A stretch of 64,000 bases of DNA from an uncultured Hydrogenophaga sp. (GCF_958439165.1 NZ_OY288124.1:62001-126000), one strand, 5' to 3'. Counted from the stretch's first letter, positions 15,645-23,448 are shown. Numbers and translations: made by a program. Notes: generated from the sequence alone by a model not told the origin.

Positions 15645-15929
15645 ATGGCCGTCTCTCGTACCATGGACGATCTCCTTGCATTTGCAGGGACATATGTCAC
15701 CACCGGCTCCGGCACCACCGCCACCACCAACTGGGTGTCGGACTGGGGCAGCGACACAGAGATCAACAAGCTTCTCGAAAAGATCAAGTTGGCAGGCGAC
15801 GTCACCAGCGCCGACATGACCCAGATGATCGCCCTCACCGGCAAGGCCAACGTGCAGTCGCAGTTCGTGGCCTCGCTCATCCAGGAATACACCAGCCTGA
15901 TGAAGTCGCTGCTCCAGAAGATGAGCTGA
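15645..15929 (+). CDS. sctF: Probable T3SS needle subunit SctF
   Basis: This 94-residue protein has an AAGGA site 8 bases before the ATG. It consists of a Thr/Gly/Ser-rich N-terminus, a first helix ('DTEINKLLEKIKLAGDVTSA') and a C-terminal helix ending 'SLIQEYTSLMKSLLQKMS'. That ending resembles the conserved C-terminus of needle proteins (in YscF, 'MKDLMQGILQKFP'). Length, lack of Cys and lack of signal peptide all fit. Needle proteins usually have a Pro-containing turn between the helices, and here the turn is 'GDVTSAD', without Pro. An inner-rod protein (SctI) is the main alternative. Confidence 0.55.
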   Translation: MAVSRTMDDLLAFAGTYVTTGSGTTATTNWVSDWGSDTEINKLLEKIKLAGDVTSADMTQMIALTGKANVQSQFVASLIQEYTSLMKSLLQKMS

Positions 15930-15948
15930 CCGGCTCCAGCGCTGCACC

Positions 15949-15987
15949 CCGGGTATCGCACCCGGTGTCGCCCCGGTGTCGCCCCGG
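15949..15987. repeat. Short hairpin and 11-base tandem repeat after the T3SS operon
   Basis: CCGGGT-ATCGC-ACCCGG (15949-15965) can form a six-pair stem, and two copies of CGGTGTCGCCC follow at about 15963-15984. The hairpin lies between the convergent sctF and response-regulator genes and could act as a weak terminator, but there is no T-run. Confidence 0.3.
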
Positions 15988-16014
15988 CGGTGCGTCAGCG
16001 GCTTGGCAGCGGTC

Positions 16015-16788
16015 TCACATGACCTTCAGCAGCCGTGTTCGCCAGCCCATGCGCTCGGCCGCCGCAATCGCCTCGGTGCGGCTTCCCACGCGCAGGGCCC
16101 CGAAGATGCTGGCCAGATGGCTCTTGACGGTGCCCATGGCCATGTTGAGATCGCGGCAGATCTGCTTGTTGCTCTTGCCCTCCAGCAGTTCCCTCAGGAC
16201 ATCCATCTGCCGCTGGGTCAGGGCGGGCACGTCGGAGCGCAGCACATATCCGTTGAACATCTGAGGCTCCGGCCGCACGGCCTGCCCGGTGGAGAGCGCT
16301 TCCAGCGGCACATAGACACCTCCGTCCAGCACGAACCGGATGGCCTGAACCAGGGAGCGGTTGTCGGTCAGTTTGGGAATGAAGCCCAGCGCACCCTTGC
16401 GCAGGGAAGCCTGGACCGTGTGGGCATCGCAGGTGGCCGACACCACCACCACCTTCACGGCAGGACAGGAGGAGGCAAAGACATCGAGGGTATTACCGGA
16501 GTAACTGCCCGGCATGGAGAGGTCCAGCAGCACCAGATCGATGTCAGCATGGGTCTTGCACAGTTCGATGCCATCGGGGAGGGCCTCGGCCTCCAGGACC
16601 ACTGCCGCCGGGTCGATCTGCGCCAGGAGGAGCTTCAGACCCTCGCGGACCAGCTGGTGGTCGTCGATCACCAGCATCTTCAATCGCGTGTGAGAGATCG
16701 CCGCATCCGTCAACTTGCGAGCGGATTCGCCGGGCAGCTTCCCCGTGGAGAGACGGAGGGTGTGCGTCTCGCAGTGCTGAGGGCTCAC
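16015..16788 (-). CDS. NarL/LuxR-type response regulator
   Basis: This 257-residue protein has a receiver domain (about 37-155) with the acidic pair D42/D43, phosphoacceptor D89 ('LVLLDLSMPG'), S117 and K139. A LuxR-type helix-turn-helix follows at about 188-245 ('LTQRQMDVLRELLEGKSNKQ', 'MGTVKSHLASIFGAL'). It is divergent from the histidine kinase at 16908 and is its likely partner. The frame opens at GTG 16788, without a good Shine-Dalgarno; an internal start near MLVIDDHQ (16677) would remove a 37-residue tail not typical of the family. Its closeness to the T3SS operon suggests, but does not show, control of it. Confidence 0.85.
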   Translation of the reverse strand: MSPQHCETHTLRLSTGKLPGESARKLTDAAISHTRLKMLVIDDHQLVREGLKLLLAQIDPAAVVLEAEALPDGIELCKTHADIDLVLLDLSMPGSYSGNTLDVFASSCPAVKVVVVSATCDAHTVQASLRKGALGFIPKLTDNRSLVQAIRFVLDGGVYVPLEALSTGQAVRPEPQMFNGYVLRSDVPALTQRQMDVLRELLEGKSNKQICRDLNMAMGTVKSHLASIFGALRVGSRTEAIAAAERMGWRTRLLKVM

Positions 16789-16907
16789 AAAATATTGCCT
16801 ATGAATTAGTTTCCATCGGACTTCGAATATAAATTGTAGATTAAAGCGTTACTTTTTCATTTCCGACGGGCGAGTGGCGCGCCTGGGCCGACCAATCTTC
16901 CAACTCC
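16789..16907. promoter_or_regulatory. AT-rich divergent promoter region of the two-component genes
   Basis: Bases 16789-16860 are strikingly AT-rich compared with the GC-rich surroundings and contain TATAAA (16828-16833) and AATATT (16790-16795). The region separates the NarL-type regulator (minus) from the kinase (plus) and must hold both promoters. No exact -35/-10 pair could be fixed. Confidence 0.5.
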
Positions 16908-18866
16908 ATGCCTCCTCCCGCTTCTCCTCCTGCTGCTTCAGAGCCCGCGGACATGCACCGTGAACCGCAGGAACTGCTGCTGGTCCGTCGGGGCCCGAGC
17001 GCGGTGGCGGCGGTGGATCCCTGGCTGAAAGGACTGACATGGCGACTGAAGCTGAGCTTCGGTCTCGATCACGCCCTGGACCTGATCCGGCAGCACCCGC
17101 CATCGGTGGTGCTGGTCGAGCCGATGCACACGGCGCAGCGGAGCACCGAGCTGCTGGGTTGGCTGGAAGGGGTGTGCTCCATATTGCCGGTGATCCTGGT
17201 GGGGTCGGAAATGGATGCCGATCAGGAGGCCTGCCTGCGCGGCCTGGGCATCTTTCAGCTGGTCACGCCCCGGGATCTGGAACGGGGGGTGCTGACCGGT
17301 CTTCTCGAAGAAGCCCTGGCCTGGGGACTGCAAACCGGCAGACGCCGCCCGCCGGCGCCATCGTCATTGCTGGTCCTGGAGTGGTCGCTGGACGGACTTC
17401 TGGAGGGCGTGTCCGAGCCCCTGGCGCACGCGTTGGGCTGGCCGGTAAAAGCACTGGTCGGTCAGGGCCTCGAGCGGGTGATCCCGCCCGCCTCGCTGGC
17501 GCTGCGGGACCGATGGGTACAGGCCGGAACGCAGAGGCTGCAGCTGTTGCGCCGCGACGGCACCACCTGGCCGGTGACGCTGACACGCCAGCCGGTGCTC
17601 GGTGCCGCCGGCCTTCCGGTGCGAATGGTGGGCGAGGTCCAGGGCACGGCCTCGCGCCGAACCCCTGATGGCTGGAGCCACCGACGGGTGATGCTGGTCG
17701 CACAGAAGCTGAAGGCGGAGCGCACCAGCCAGGCGAAATCGCGCTTCATGGCTGCCATCGGCCACGATCTGCGTCAGCCCATGCACGCGCTGGGACTGTT
17801 TGTCGAAGACCTGCGGCGGACCTGCGCCGAGCCCGCCACACAGACGGTCTTGAACCACATGACGCAGTCGCTGAATTCGATGTCGTCCTTGCTGGACGCG
17901 GTGCTGGCACTGAGCAGGCTGGATGCGGACCAGCTGGTGCCCAGCCTGATGGCGTTCCCGATCGATCAGATACTGGCCCGGCTGAGCGCGGCGCACAGGG
18001 GCGCCGCACAGGACAAAGGTCTGCGGCTCATGGTCGGCACCTCCGGGGCCCATGTGATGAGCGATCCGGCGCTGGTGGAGAGGATCCTCAACAACCTGGT
18101 GGCCAATGCCATCCGGTACACCGCCCGGGGCGGGGTGTTGGTGACGTGCCGGCTGCGCGGCGAACGGTTGCTGATCCAGGTCTGGGACACGGGTGTGGGC
18201 ATCGCGCCCCAGGAACAGGAGGCGGTGTTCCGCGAGTTCTACCGGGTGGCCAACGACCAGGTTGCCCATGACGGAGCGGGCCTGGGCCTGGGCCTGTCGA
18301 TCGTCCGCAGCTGCGCGAATGTGCTGGGGCTGCAGATCGGGCTGCGGTCGGAGCCGGGCCGGGGATCCTGCTTTTCATTCCATCTGCCGCTTGCCGCCGT
18401 GGAGGAGCCCGACGGACCCCGCGTGCCGATGGTCCAGGAAGAGACGTCCTGGACGCCGGACGGCACCCTGAGCATGACGCTGCTGCTGATCGGCACCGAC
18501 AGTTGCAGTGAAACCTCGCTCAAGCCACTGCTGGAAAGCTGGGGGTGTCGGGTGATTCTGGCCTCGACGCTGAGGGAGGCACAGATCGCGGCAAGCCACA
18601 TCGGTGGCCGGCTGCACGTCCTGATGGGGGTGCTGTCACCAGGAGCAGAAGCGCTGGTCTGGAGCGCCATCGGCTCGCTGAGAGCGGCACGCGGCGTGAA
18701 GCTGCCGGCCATCCTGATCACGACGGACACATCGCTGCATGCGACCCGGCTGGCGCGGCTGCACGATGTGATGCTGCTCGGCCGGCCGGTGCTGCCGGCC
18801 CGGCTGCATGGCCTGATCGGCTCGCTGGGCGGTGCCTGCCGCGGCGATCAGGCCGCCCTGTCCTGA
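16908..18866 (+). CDS. Soluble sensor histidine kinase flanked by two degenerate receiver domains
   Basis: This 652-residue protein has no transmembrane segment. Residues 22-135 look like a receiver fold without the phosphoacceptor Asp (E71 in 'VVLVEPMH'). A PAS-like region spans about 150-245. The HisKA domain carries H286 in 'GHDLRQPMHALGLFVEDLRR', and the HATPase domain (385-495) carries N400, 'DTGVGI' and 'GLGLGLSIV'. Residues 520-640 again resemble a receiver ('MTLLLIGTDS') but lack the Asp. The kinase core appears intact. Signals would be cytosolic or come through a partner protein. It is divergent from the NarL-type regulator and overlaps the 3' end of the receiver gene on the other strand by 19 bp. 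Confidence 0.85.
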   Translation: MPPPASPPAASEPADMHREPQELLLVRRGPSAVAAVDPWLKGLTWRLKLSFGLDHALDLIRQHPPSVVLVEPMHTAQRSTELLGWLEGVCSILPVILVGSEMDADQEACLRGLGIFQLVTPRDLERGVLTGLLEEALAWGLQTGRRRPPAPSSLLVLEWSLDGLLEGVSEPLAHALGWPVKALVGQGLERVIPPASLALRDRWVQAGTQRLQLLRRDGTTWPVTLTRQPVLGAAGLPVRMVGEVQGTASRRTPDGWSHRRVMLVAQKLKAERTSQAKSRFMAAIGHDLRQPMHALGLFVEDLRRTCAEPATQTVLNHMTQSLNSMSSLLDAVLALSRLDADQLVPSLMAFPIDQILARLSAAHRGAAQDKGLRLMVGTSGAHVMSDPALVERILNNLVANAIRYTARGGVLVTCRLRGERLLIQVWDTGVGIAPQEQEAVFREFYRVANDQVAHDGAGLGLGLSIVRSCANVLGLQIGLRSEPGRGSCFSFHLPLAAVEEPDGPRVPMVQEETSWTPDGTLSMTLLLIGTDSCSETSLKPLLESWGCRVILASTLREAQIAASHIGGRLHVLMGVLSPGAEALVWSAIGSLRAARGVKLPAILITTDTSLHATRLARLHDVMLLGRPVLPARLHGLIGSLGGACRGDQAALS

Positions 18867-19513
18867 CGATCGTTGAGCTGGATGATCAGCCGTGTCATGT
18901 CACCGCAGGCATTCTCGATGTTGGTCAGCGAGGTGCCCATGCGCTGCCCGTCAACCGACACACCACCGGCTCGCAGCGTGTCGATCTCCTCGAGGATGGT
19001 GGCAACGCGGTCGAGCAGCATCGAGGCCATGCCCGCCGGTGCGGACGTCGCCGGCGCGTCGGCACTGACCGCATCCTGGGCGGGAGACGCAGCTTCCACC
19101 GGCACCGGGGGCTCGGCCACAGCCGGACCGCCCAGCAGCCGCTGGACCGTGGTCTTGAGGTGATCGCGATCGATCGGCTTGACCATGAACTCGGACACGC
19201 CCAGTTCCTGGGCATGTTCGCGGATCTGGGGCGCTGCATGGCCGGTGATCATGATCACCGGCGTACGGGCCATGCGCGGGTCCTGGCGCATGCGTTCGAT
19301 GATCTCGAAGCCCGAGATGTCGGGCATGTCGGCGTCGGTGAGCACCAGGTCCTGCGGGTCTTCCGCAAGCACGCGCAGTGCATCCTCGCCACGGACGGCA
19401 AACCTCAGCATCCCCATGCCGAGCAGCGTTCGGGCCAGCACGTGCACGATGCTGGGTTCATCGTCGATGATGAGGATCTTGAAGGACGGGCGGGGTGGTT
19501 CAGGAGCGTTCAT
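18848..19513 (-). CDS. CheY-like response regulator with a helical C-terminal extension
   Basis: This 221-residue protein has an intact receiver domain (11-125): acidic pair in 'ILIIDDEPS', phosphoacceptor D60 ('DLVLTDADMP'), T90 and K112. An Ala/Pro-rich linker (128-158) leads to a helical C-terminus of about 60 residues ('MLLDRVATILEEIDTLRAGG') that matches no DNA-binding domain I know. It may be an output by protein contact. The end of the gene overlaps the end of the kinase gene by 19 bp in convergent orientation. The 138 bases upstream to pcaF hold no gene I can support. Confidence 0.85.
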   Translation of the reverse strand: MNAPEPPRPSFKILIIDDEPSIVHVLARTLLGMGMLRFAVRGEDALRVLAEDPQDLVLTDADMPDISGFEIIERMRQDPRMARTPVIMITGHAAPQIREHAQELGVSEFMVKPIDRDHLKTTVQRLLGGPAVAEPPVPVEAASPAQDAVSADAPATSAPAGMASMLLDRVATILEEIDTLRAGGVSVDGQRMGTSLTNIENACGDMTRLIIQLNDRQDRAA

Positions 19514-19651
19514 GGCGGATCACAATCTGCGCCGAAGCATAAAGCTACTGTGCAGGGTATGCATTGCGGTCGGACAGCTTGGCCACCGCACCGTGAGAAA
19601 GTTCGTACCGAAGTCGTACAGACCTGACGCCCGACCCGTGCCGCCACCCGG

Positions 19652-20854
19652 TCAGACCCGTTCGATCACCAGCACAATGCCCTGCCCCACGCCGATGCAC
19701 ATGGTGCACAGCGCATAGCGGCCGCCGGTGGCGTGCAGGCGGTTGACGGCGGTGGTGACCAGCCGCGCACCACTGGCGCCCAGCGGATGGCCCAGCGCGA
19801 TGGCGCCGCCCCAGGCGTTCACGCGCTCATCATCGTCCGGCAGTCCCAGCATGCGCAGCACCGCAAGGCCCTGAGCGGCGAAGGCTTCATTGAGCTCGAT
19901 CACGTCCATCTGCGCCAGGGTCAGGCCGGTCTGGGCCATCAGCTTCTGCGTGGCCGGCGCAGGGCCGATGCCCATCACGCGTGGCGCCACGCCGGCCGTG
20001 GCCATGCCCACCACCCGGGCCTTGGGGACCAGCCCGTTCCGTACGGCGCTGGCCTCGTCGGCCAGCAGCAGGGCGCAGGCACCGTCGTTCACGCCACTGG
20101 CGTTGCCGGCGGTCACGGTGCCATCCGGCCGCACGACGCCCTTGAGTCGGGCGAGGGCCTCCAGGCTGGTCTCGCGCGGGTGCTCGTCGGCGCTCACCAC
20201 CACCGGGTCGCCCTTCTTCTGCGGAATGTGCACCGGCACGATCTCACGGGCCAGATGACCCGCCTGCTGGGCCGCCACCGCTTTCATCTGGCTGGCCAGG
20301 GCCATGCGATCCTGGGCTTCGCGCTCGATGCCGTGGTCGGTGGCGACGTTTTCGGCGGTTTCCGGCATGGAGTCGACGCCGTACTTCTCCTTCATCAGCT
20401 TGTTGACGAAGCGCCAGCCGATGGTGGTGTCGTACACCGCGTTGCTGCGGCTGAAGGCGGACTCCGCCTTGGGCATGACGAAGGGCGCGCGGCTCATGCT
20501 CTCCACGCCGCCGGCGATCATCAGGCCGGCTTCCCCGGCGCGGATGGCGCGGGCGGCGGTGCCGACCGCATCGAGCCCCGAGCCGCACAGACGGTTGATG
20601 GTGGCGCCCGGCACGTCGATGGGCAGGCCGGCCAGCAGGCTGGCCATATGGGCCACGTTGCGGTTGTCCTCGCCAGCCTGGTTGGCGCAGCCGTAGAGCA
20701 CGTCGGTCACGGCGGCCCAGTCGACGCCGGGGTTGCGCTCCATCAGGGCCCGGATGGGGATGGCACCGAGATCGTCGGTGCGCACGCTGGATAGCGCGCC
20801 GCCATAACGGCCGAACGGGGTGCGGATGGCGTCGCAGATGAAGGCTTGGGTCAT
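19652..20854 (-). CDS. pcaF: 3-oxoadipyl-CoA/acetyl-CoA thiolase PcaF
   Basis: This 400-residue thiolase has nucleophile C90 in 'TINRLCGSGLDAVGTAARAI', the 'GHPLGASGAR' His motif and the second catalytic Cys in 'CTMCIGVGQG'. In the beta-ketoadipate pathway PcaF splits 3-oxoadipyl-CoA into succinyl-CoA and acetyl-CoA. It follows pcaI and pcaJ on the same strand, with 37 bp between pcaJ and pcaF, which favours the aromatic-degradation role over general fatty-acid thiolase. Length is typical. The start is ATG 20854. Confidence 0.92.
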   Translation of the reverse strand: MTQAFICDAIRTPFGRYGGALSSVRTDDLGAIPIRALMERNPGVDWAAVTDVLYGCANQAGEDNRNVAHMASLLAGLPIDVPGATINRLCGSGLDAVGTAARAIRAGEAGLMIAGGVESMSRAPFVMPKAESAFSRSNAVYDTTIGWRFVNKLMKEKYGVDSMPETAENVATDHGIEREAQDRMALASQMKAVAAQQAGHLAREIVPVHIPQKKGDPVVVSADEHPRETSLEALARLKGVVRPDGTVTAGNASGVNDGACALLLADEASAVRNGLVPKARVVGMATAGVAPRVMGIGPAPATQKLMAQTGLTLAQMDVIELNEAFAAQGLAVLRMLGLPDDDERVNAWGGAIALGHPLGASGARLVTTAVNRLHATGGRYALCTMCIGVGQGIVLVIERV

Positions 20855-20891
20855 GTCGTCTCCGGTGTGAGGGTCGGTTTTTATGATCGGG

Positions 20892-21542
20892 TCAGGCCAT
20901 GATCGGCAGGCCGACGAGTTGTTCGAGTTCCGCGCGCGACAGGCCGTCGACGGTGTCGATGAGGCGCAGCCCGTCCGGCGTGCAGGCCAGCGTGGCCAGG
21001 TCGGTGTAGATGCGCTTGACGCAGCCGATGCCGGTCAACGGGTAGGTGCAGGCCGGCACCACCTTGCTCTGCCCCTGGCGGGTGAGCAGGTCCATCATCA
21101 CCCAGGTCTGGCGGGCGCCAGTGGCCAGGTCCATGGCGCCGCCCACGGCCGGGATGCTGCCCGGCTCGCCGGTGCTCCAGTTGGCCAGATCGCCGGTGGC
21201 CGACACCTGAAAGGCACCCAGCACGCAGATGTCCAGATGCCCGCCGCGCATCATGGCGAAGCTGTCGGCATGGTGGAAGAACACACCGCCCGGCAGCAGC
21301 GTGACCGGCTGCTTGCCGGCGTTGATGAGGTCGTAGTCCTCGGCACCGGCCGCCGGTGCCGGGCCCACACCCAGGATGCCGTTCTCGCTGTGCAGCACCA
21401 CCTCGCGGCCGGCCGGAATGTGGTTGGCCACCAGAGTGGGCTGCCCGATGCCGAGGTTGACGTAGGCGCCGCCCGGAATGTCCTGCGCCACCCGGCGGGC
21501 CAGTTCGTCCTTGCTGCGACGCTGGTGAGGGATGTGGTTCAT
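20892..21542 (-). CDS. pcaJ: 3-oxoadipate CoA-transferase subunit B (PcaJ)
   Basis: This 216-residue protein has the class I CoA-transferase beta-subunit pattern: 'RRVAQDIPGGAYVNLGIGQP' at the N-terminus, the catalytic Glu in 'VVLHSENGILGVGP', and 'GGAMDLATGARQTWVMMDLL'. With PcaI it moves CoA from succinyl-CoA to 3-oxoadipate. The ATG overlaps the pcaI stop by 4 bp, as expected for subunits made in equal amounts. A scoAB-type 3-oxoacid transferase is the alternative, but the pcaF and pcaR neighbours favour PcaJ. Confidence 0.9.
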   Translation of the reverse strand: MNHIPHQRRSKDELARRVAQDIPGGAYVNLGIGQPTLVANHIPAGREVVLHSENGILGVGPAPAAGAEDYDLINAGKQPVTLLPGGVFFHHADSFAMMRGGHLDICVLGAFQVSATGDLANWSTGEPGSIPAVGGAMDLATGARQTWVMMDLLTRQGQSKVVPACTYPLTGIGCVKRIYTDLATLACTPDGLRLIDTVDGLSRAELEQLVGLPIMA

Positions 21543-22255
21543 GCGGCCTCCTTCAGACCACCGGCCCGGGTGGCGGTGCGGGGCACCTGCACCACCGCGC
21601 TCACGTGGATGCCGGGGGTGACGACGGCTTCCGGATCGAGCGCCCCCAGTTCGACCACCTCGAACACGCTGGCCACGGTGCGGCGGGCGGCCGTGGCCAT
21701 GACCGGCCCGAAGTTGCGCGCGGCCTTGCGGAAGGTGAGGTTGCCCCAGCGGTCACCGCGCTCGGCCCGGATGAGCGCCAGATCGCCATGGATCGGGTAC
21801 TCCAGCACATGCGGCCGGCCATGCATGACCCGGGTTTCCTTCGGCGTGCCGTCCGGGTGGCGCGCGAGTTCGGTACCGTAGCCGGTGGGCGTGAAGAAGG
21901 CACCGATGCCGGCACCCGCCGCCCGCAGGCGCTCGGCCAGATTGCCCTGGGGCACCAGTTCGAGCTCGATCTTTCCGCTGCGGTAGAGACCGTCGAACAC
22001 ATGGCTGTCGGCCTGGCGCGGGAAGCTGCAGATCACCTTGCGCACCCGACCGGTGGCCAGCAGGGCGGCCAGACCGTGGTCGCCGTTGCCGGCGTTGTTG
22101 TTGACCACCGTGAGGTCGCGTGCGCCCTGGGCGATGAGCCCGTCGATGAGTTCGTCCGGTATGCCGGCGGTGCCGAAGCCGCCGATGAGCACCGTGGCGC
22201 CGTCGGGCGTGCCGGCCAGGGCCGCCTCGACGGACGGGGCAATCTTGTTGATCAA
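21539..22255 (-). CDS. pcaI: 3-oxoadipate CoA-transferase subunit A (PcaI)
   Basis: This 238-residue alpha subunit of class I CoA-transferases has 'GATVLIGGFGTAGIPDELID', 'NNNAGNGDHGLAALLATGRV' and the CoA-binding 'IGAFFTPTGYGTEL'. It starts with TTG 22255, preceded by GGAGA at 6-7 bases; no ATG is available near the family start. It is the first gene of the pcaIJF operon and is divergent from pcaR, with a PcaR-like box between them. Succinyl-CoA is the CoA donor in the pathway. Confidence 0.9.
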   Translation of the reverse strand: MINKIAPSVEAALAGTPDGATVLIGGFGTAGIPDELIDGLIAQGARDLTVVNNNAGNGDHGLAALLATGRVRKVICSFPRQADSHVFDGLYRSGKIELELVPQGNLAERLRAAGAGIGAFFTPTGYGTELARHPDGTPKETRVMHGRPHVLEYPIHGDLALIRAERGDRWGNLTFRKAARNFGPVMATAARRTVASVFEVVELGALDPEAVVTPGIHVSAVVQVPRTATRAGGLKEAA

Positions 22256-22270
22256 GTGGCGTCTCCGATT

Positions 22271-22285
22271 GTTCTAATATCGAAC
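22271..22285. promoter_or_regulatory. PcaR-like operator between pcaI and pcaR
   Basis: GTTCTAATATCGAAC is an imperfect 15-base palindrome close to the PcaR box known from Pseudomonas (GTTCGATAATCGCAC, from memory). A second GAAC-N4-GTTC pair overlaps it (22282-22293). The site lies in the 68-base gap between the divergent pcaI and pcaR starts, where an IclR-family activator/repressor of pcaIJF would act. Confidence 0.6.
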
Positions 22286-22323
22286 TTCTGTTCGTCATTT
22301 GAATTTTACGCCGGAGCTACCGC

Positions 22324-23142
22324 ATGGCCCAGACCGCCGCCCGCCCTGCCGACGCGCCCGTCCCGGGAGACGGTTATGTGCAGTCCTTTGCGCGCGGGCT
22401 GGGGGTCATCCGCTCGTTCAGCGCCGAAGCGCCGGCACAGACGCTCACCAGTGTGGCCGAGCGCAGCGGCCTGACGCGCGCCGGGGCACGGCGCATCCTG
22501 CTCACGCTGCAGACGCTGGGCTACGTGGAGAGCGACGGCAAGCTGTTCCGGCTGACGCCGCGCATCCTGGAGCTGGGCATGGCCTACCTCTCCTCCATGC
22601 CGCTGTGGCACCTGGCCGGCCCAGCCATGGAGCGGCTGTCGGAGCAGCTGGGCGAGTCGTGTTCGGCCGCCGTGCTCGACGGCACCGACATCGTCTACGT
22701 GATGCGGGTTCACACCCACCAGATCCTGTCGGTGAACCTGGGGGTGGGCTCGCGTCTGCCGGCCTTCTGCACCTCCATGGGCCGGGTGCTGCTGGCCGAC
22801 CTGGACGATGCCGGCGTCCAGGATGGCCTGCGGGCCAGTGACCGGCAGCCACGCACGCGCCACACCCTGACCGATGCCGGCGCGCTGCTGGCCGAAGTGA
22901 AGAAGGTCCGGTCACAGGGATGGGCCCTGGTCGACCAGGAGCTGGAAGACGGCCTGATCTCCATGGCGGTGCCGGTGCGCGACGGCAGCGGGCGGGCCGT
23001 GGCTGCCCTGAACGTGTCGGGTCATGCCAGCCGGCACAGTCCGACCCAGATGCGCCGGCTCATGCTGCCGGCCCTGCAGGCGGCAGCGCTCGACATGTCG
23101 CAACTGCTGCAGGGTCAAGTCCGCCGGGGTGACGGCCGATAG
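22324..23142 (+). CDS. pcaR: IclR-family regulator PcaR/PcaU type
   Basis: This 272-residue protein has an N-terminal winged helix-turn-helix ('RGLGVIRSFSAEAPAQTLTS', 'SGLTRAGARRILLTLQTLGY') and a C-terminal IclR effector-binding domain ('ESCSAAVLDGTDIVYVMRVH', 'FCTSMGRVLLADL', 'ISMAVPVRDGSGRAVAALNV'). The family controls the pca genes and uses beta-ketoadipate as co-inducer. The divergent position to pcaIJF and the palindrome between them support this role. Length is typical (260-290 residues). Its own expression is probably auto-regulated from the shared site. Confidence 0.88.
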   Translation: MAQTAARPADAPVPGDGYVQSFARGLGVIRSFSAEAPAQTLTSVAERSGLTRAGARRILLTLQTLGYVESDGKLFRLTPRILELGMAYLSSMPLWHLAGPAMERLSEQLGESCSAAVLDGTDIVYVMRVHTHQILSVNLGVGSRLPAFCTSMGRVLLADLDDAGVQDGLRASDRQPRTRHTLTDAGALLAEVKKVRSQGWALVDQELEDGLISMAVPVRDGSGRAVAALNVSGHASRHSPTQMRRLMLPALQAAALDMSQLLQGQVRRGDGR

Positions 23143-23181
23143 AGGGAGCATGAAGTCCCACTGCGCGATCAGGAGCACCAC

Positions 23182-23379
23182 ATGATCTGGGGTCAGCACA
23201 ACCGCACCGAAGAGCATGAGCCGCTCCGGGCTCCCTGCGCAGCCCGCAACCCGCTGCTGCTGTTCGAGCCGCGCCCCGCATCACCCTGGACGTTCCAGGT
23301 GCGGGAACTCGAACCCCGATGGCAGCGTCACATCGAGCGGCTGCAACGGGCCGACGCCGATCACCGGACACTGAACTGA
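23182..23379 (+). CDS. Small hypothetical protein
   Basis: This 65-residue frame has AGGAG six bases before ATG 23182. The product is polar, without a signal peptide or membrane segment, and resembles nothing I know. It is the only coding candidate in the 378-base stretch between pcaR (ends 23142) and the phosphodiesterase gene (starts 23521). It could be spurious in such GC-rich DNA; the good ribosome site is the only positive evidence. Confidence 0.35.
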   Translation: MIWGQHNRTEEHEPLRAPCAARNPLLLFEPRPASPWTFQVRELEPRWQRHIERLQRADADHRTLN

Positions 23380-23404
23380 GCACCGGTCGCTGACACCCTC
23401 CGGG

Positions 23405-23448
23405 TGCCACGGAACTGCCACGCAGCTGCCACGGCACTTCCACAGAGC
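23405..23448 (+). promoter_or_regulatory. Pho-box-like array upstream of the glycerophosphodiesterase gene
   Basis: Four consecutive 11-base units begin TGCCACG, TGCCACG, TGCCACG and TTCCACA (23405, 23416, 23427, 23438). PhoB boxes are built from 7-base direct repeats (consensus CTGTCAT) with an 11-base period, so both the period and the C-TG-CAC core fit. The array ends 72 bases before the ATG of a phosphate-scavenging type enzyme. Confidence 0.5.
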
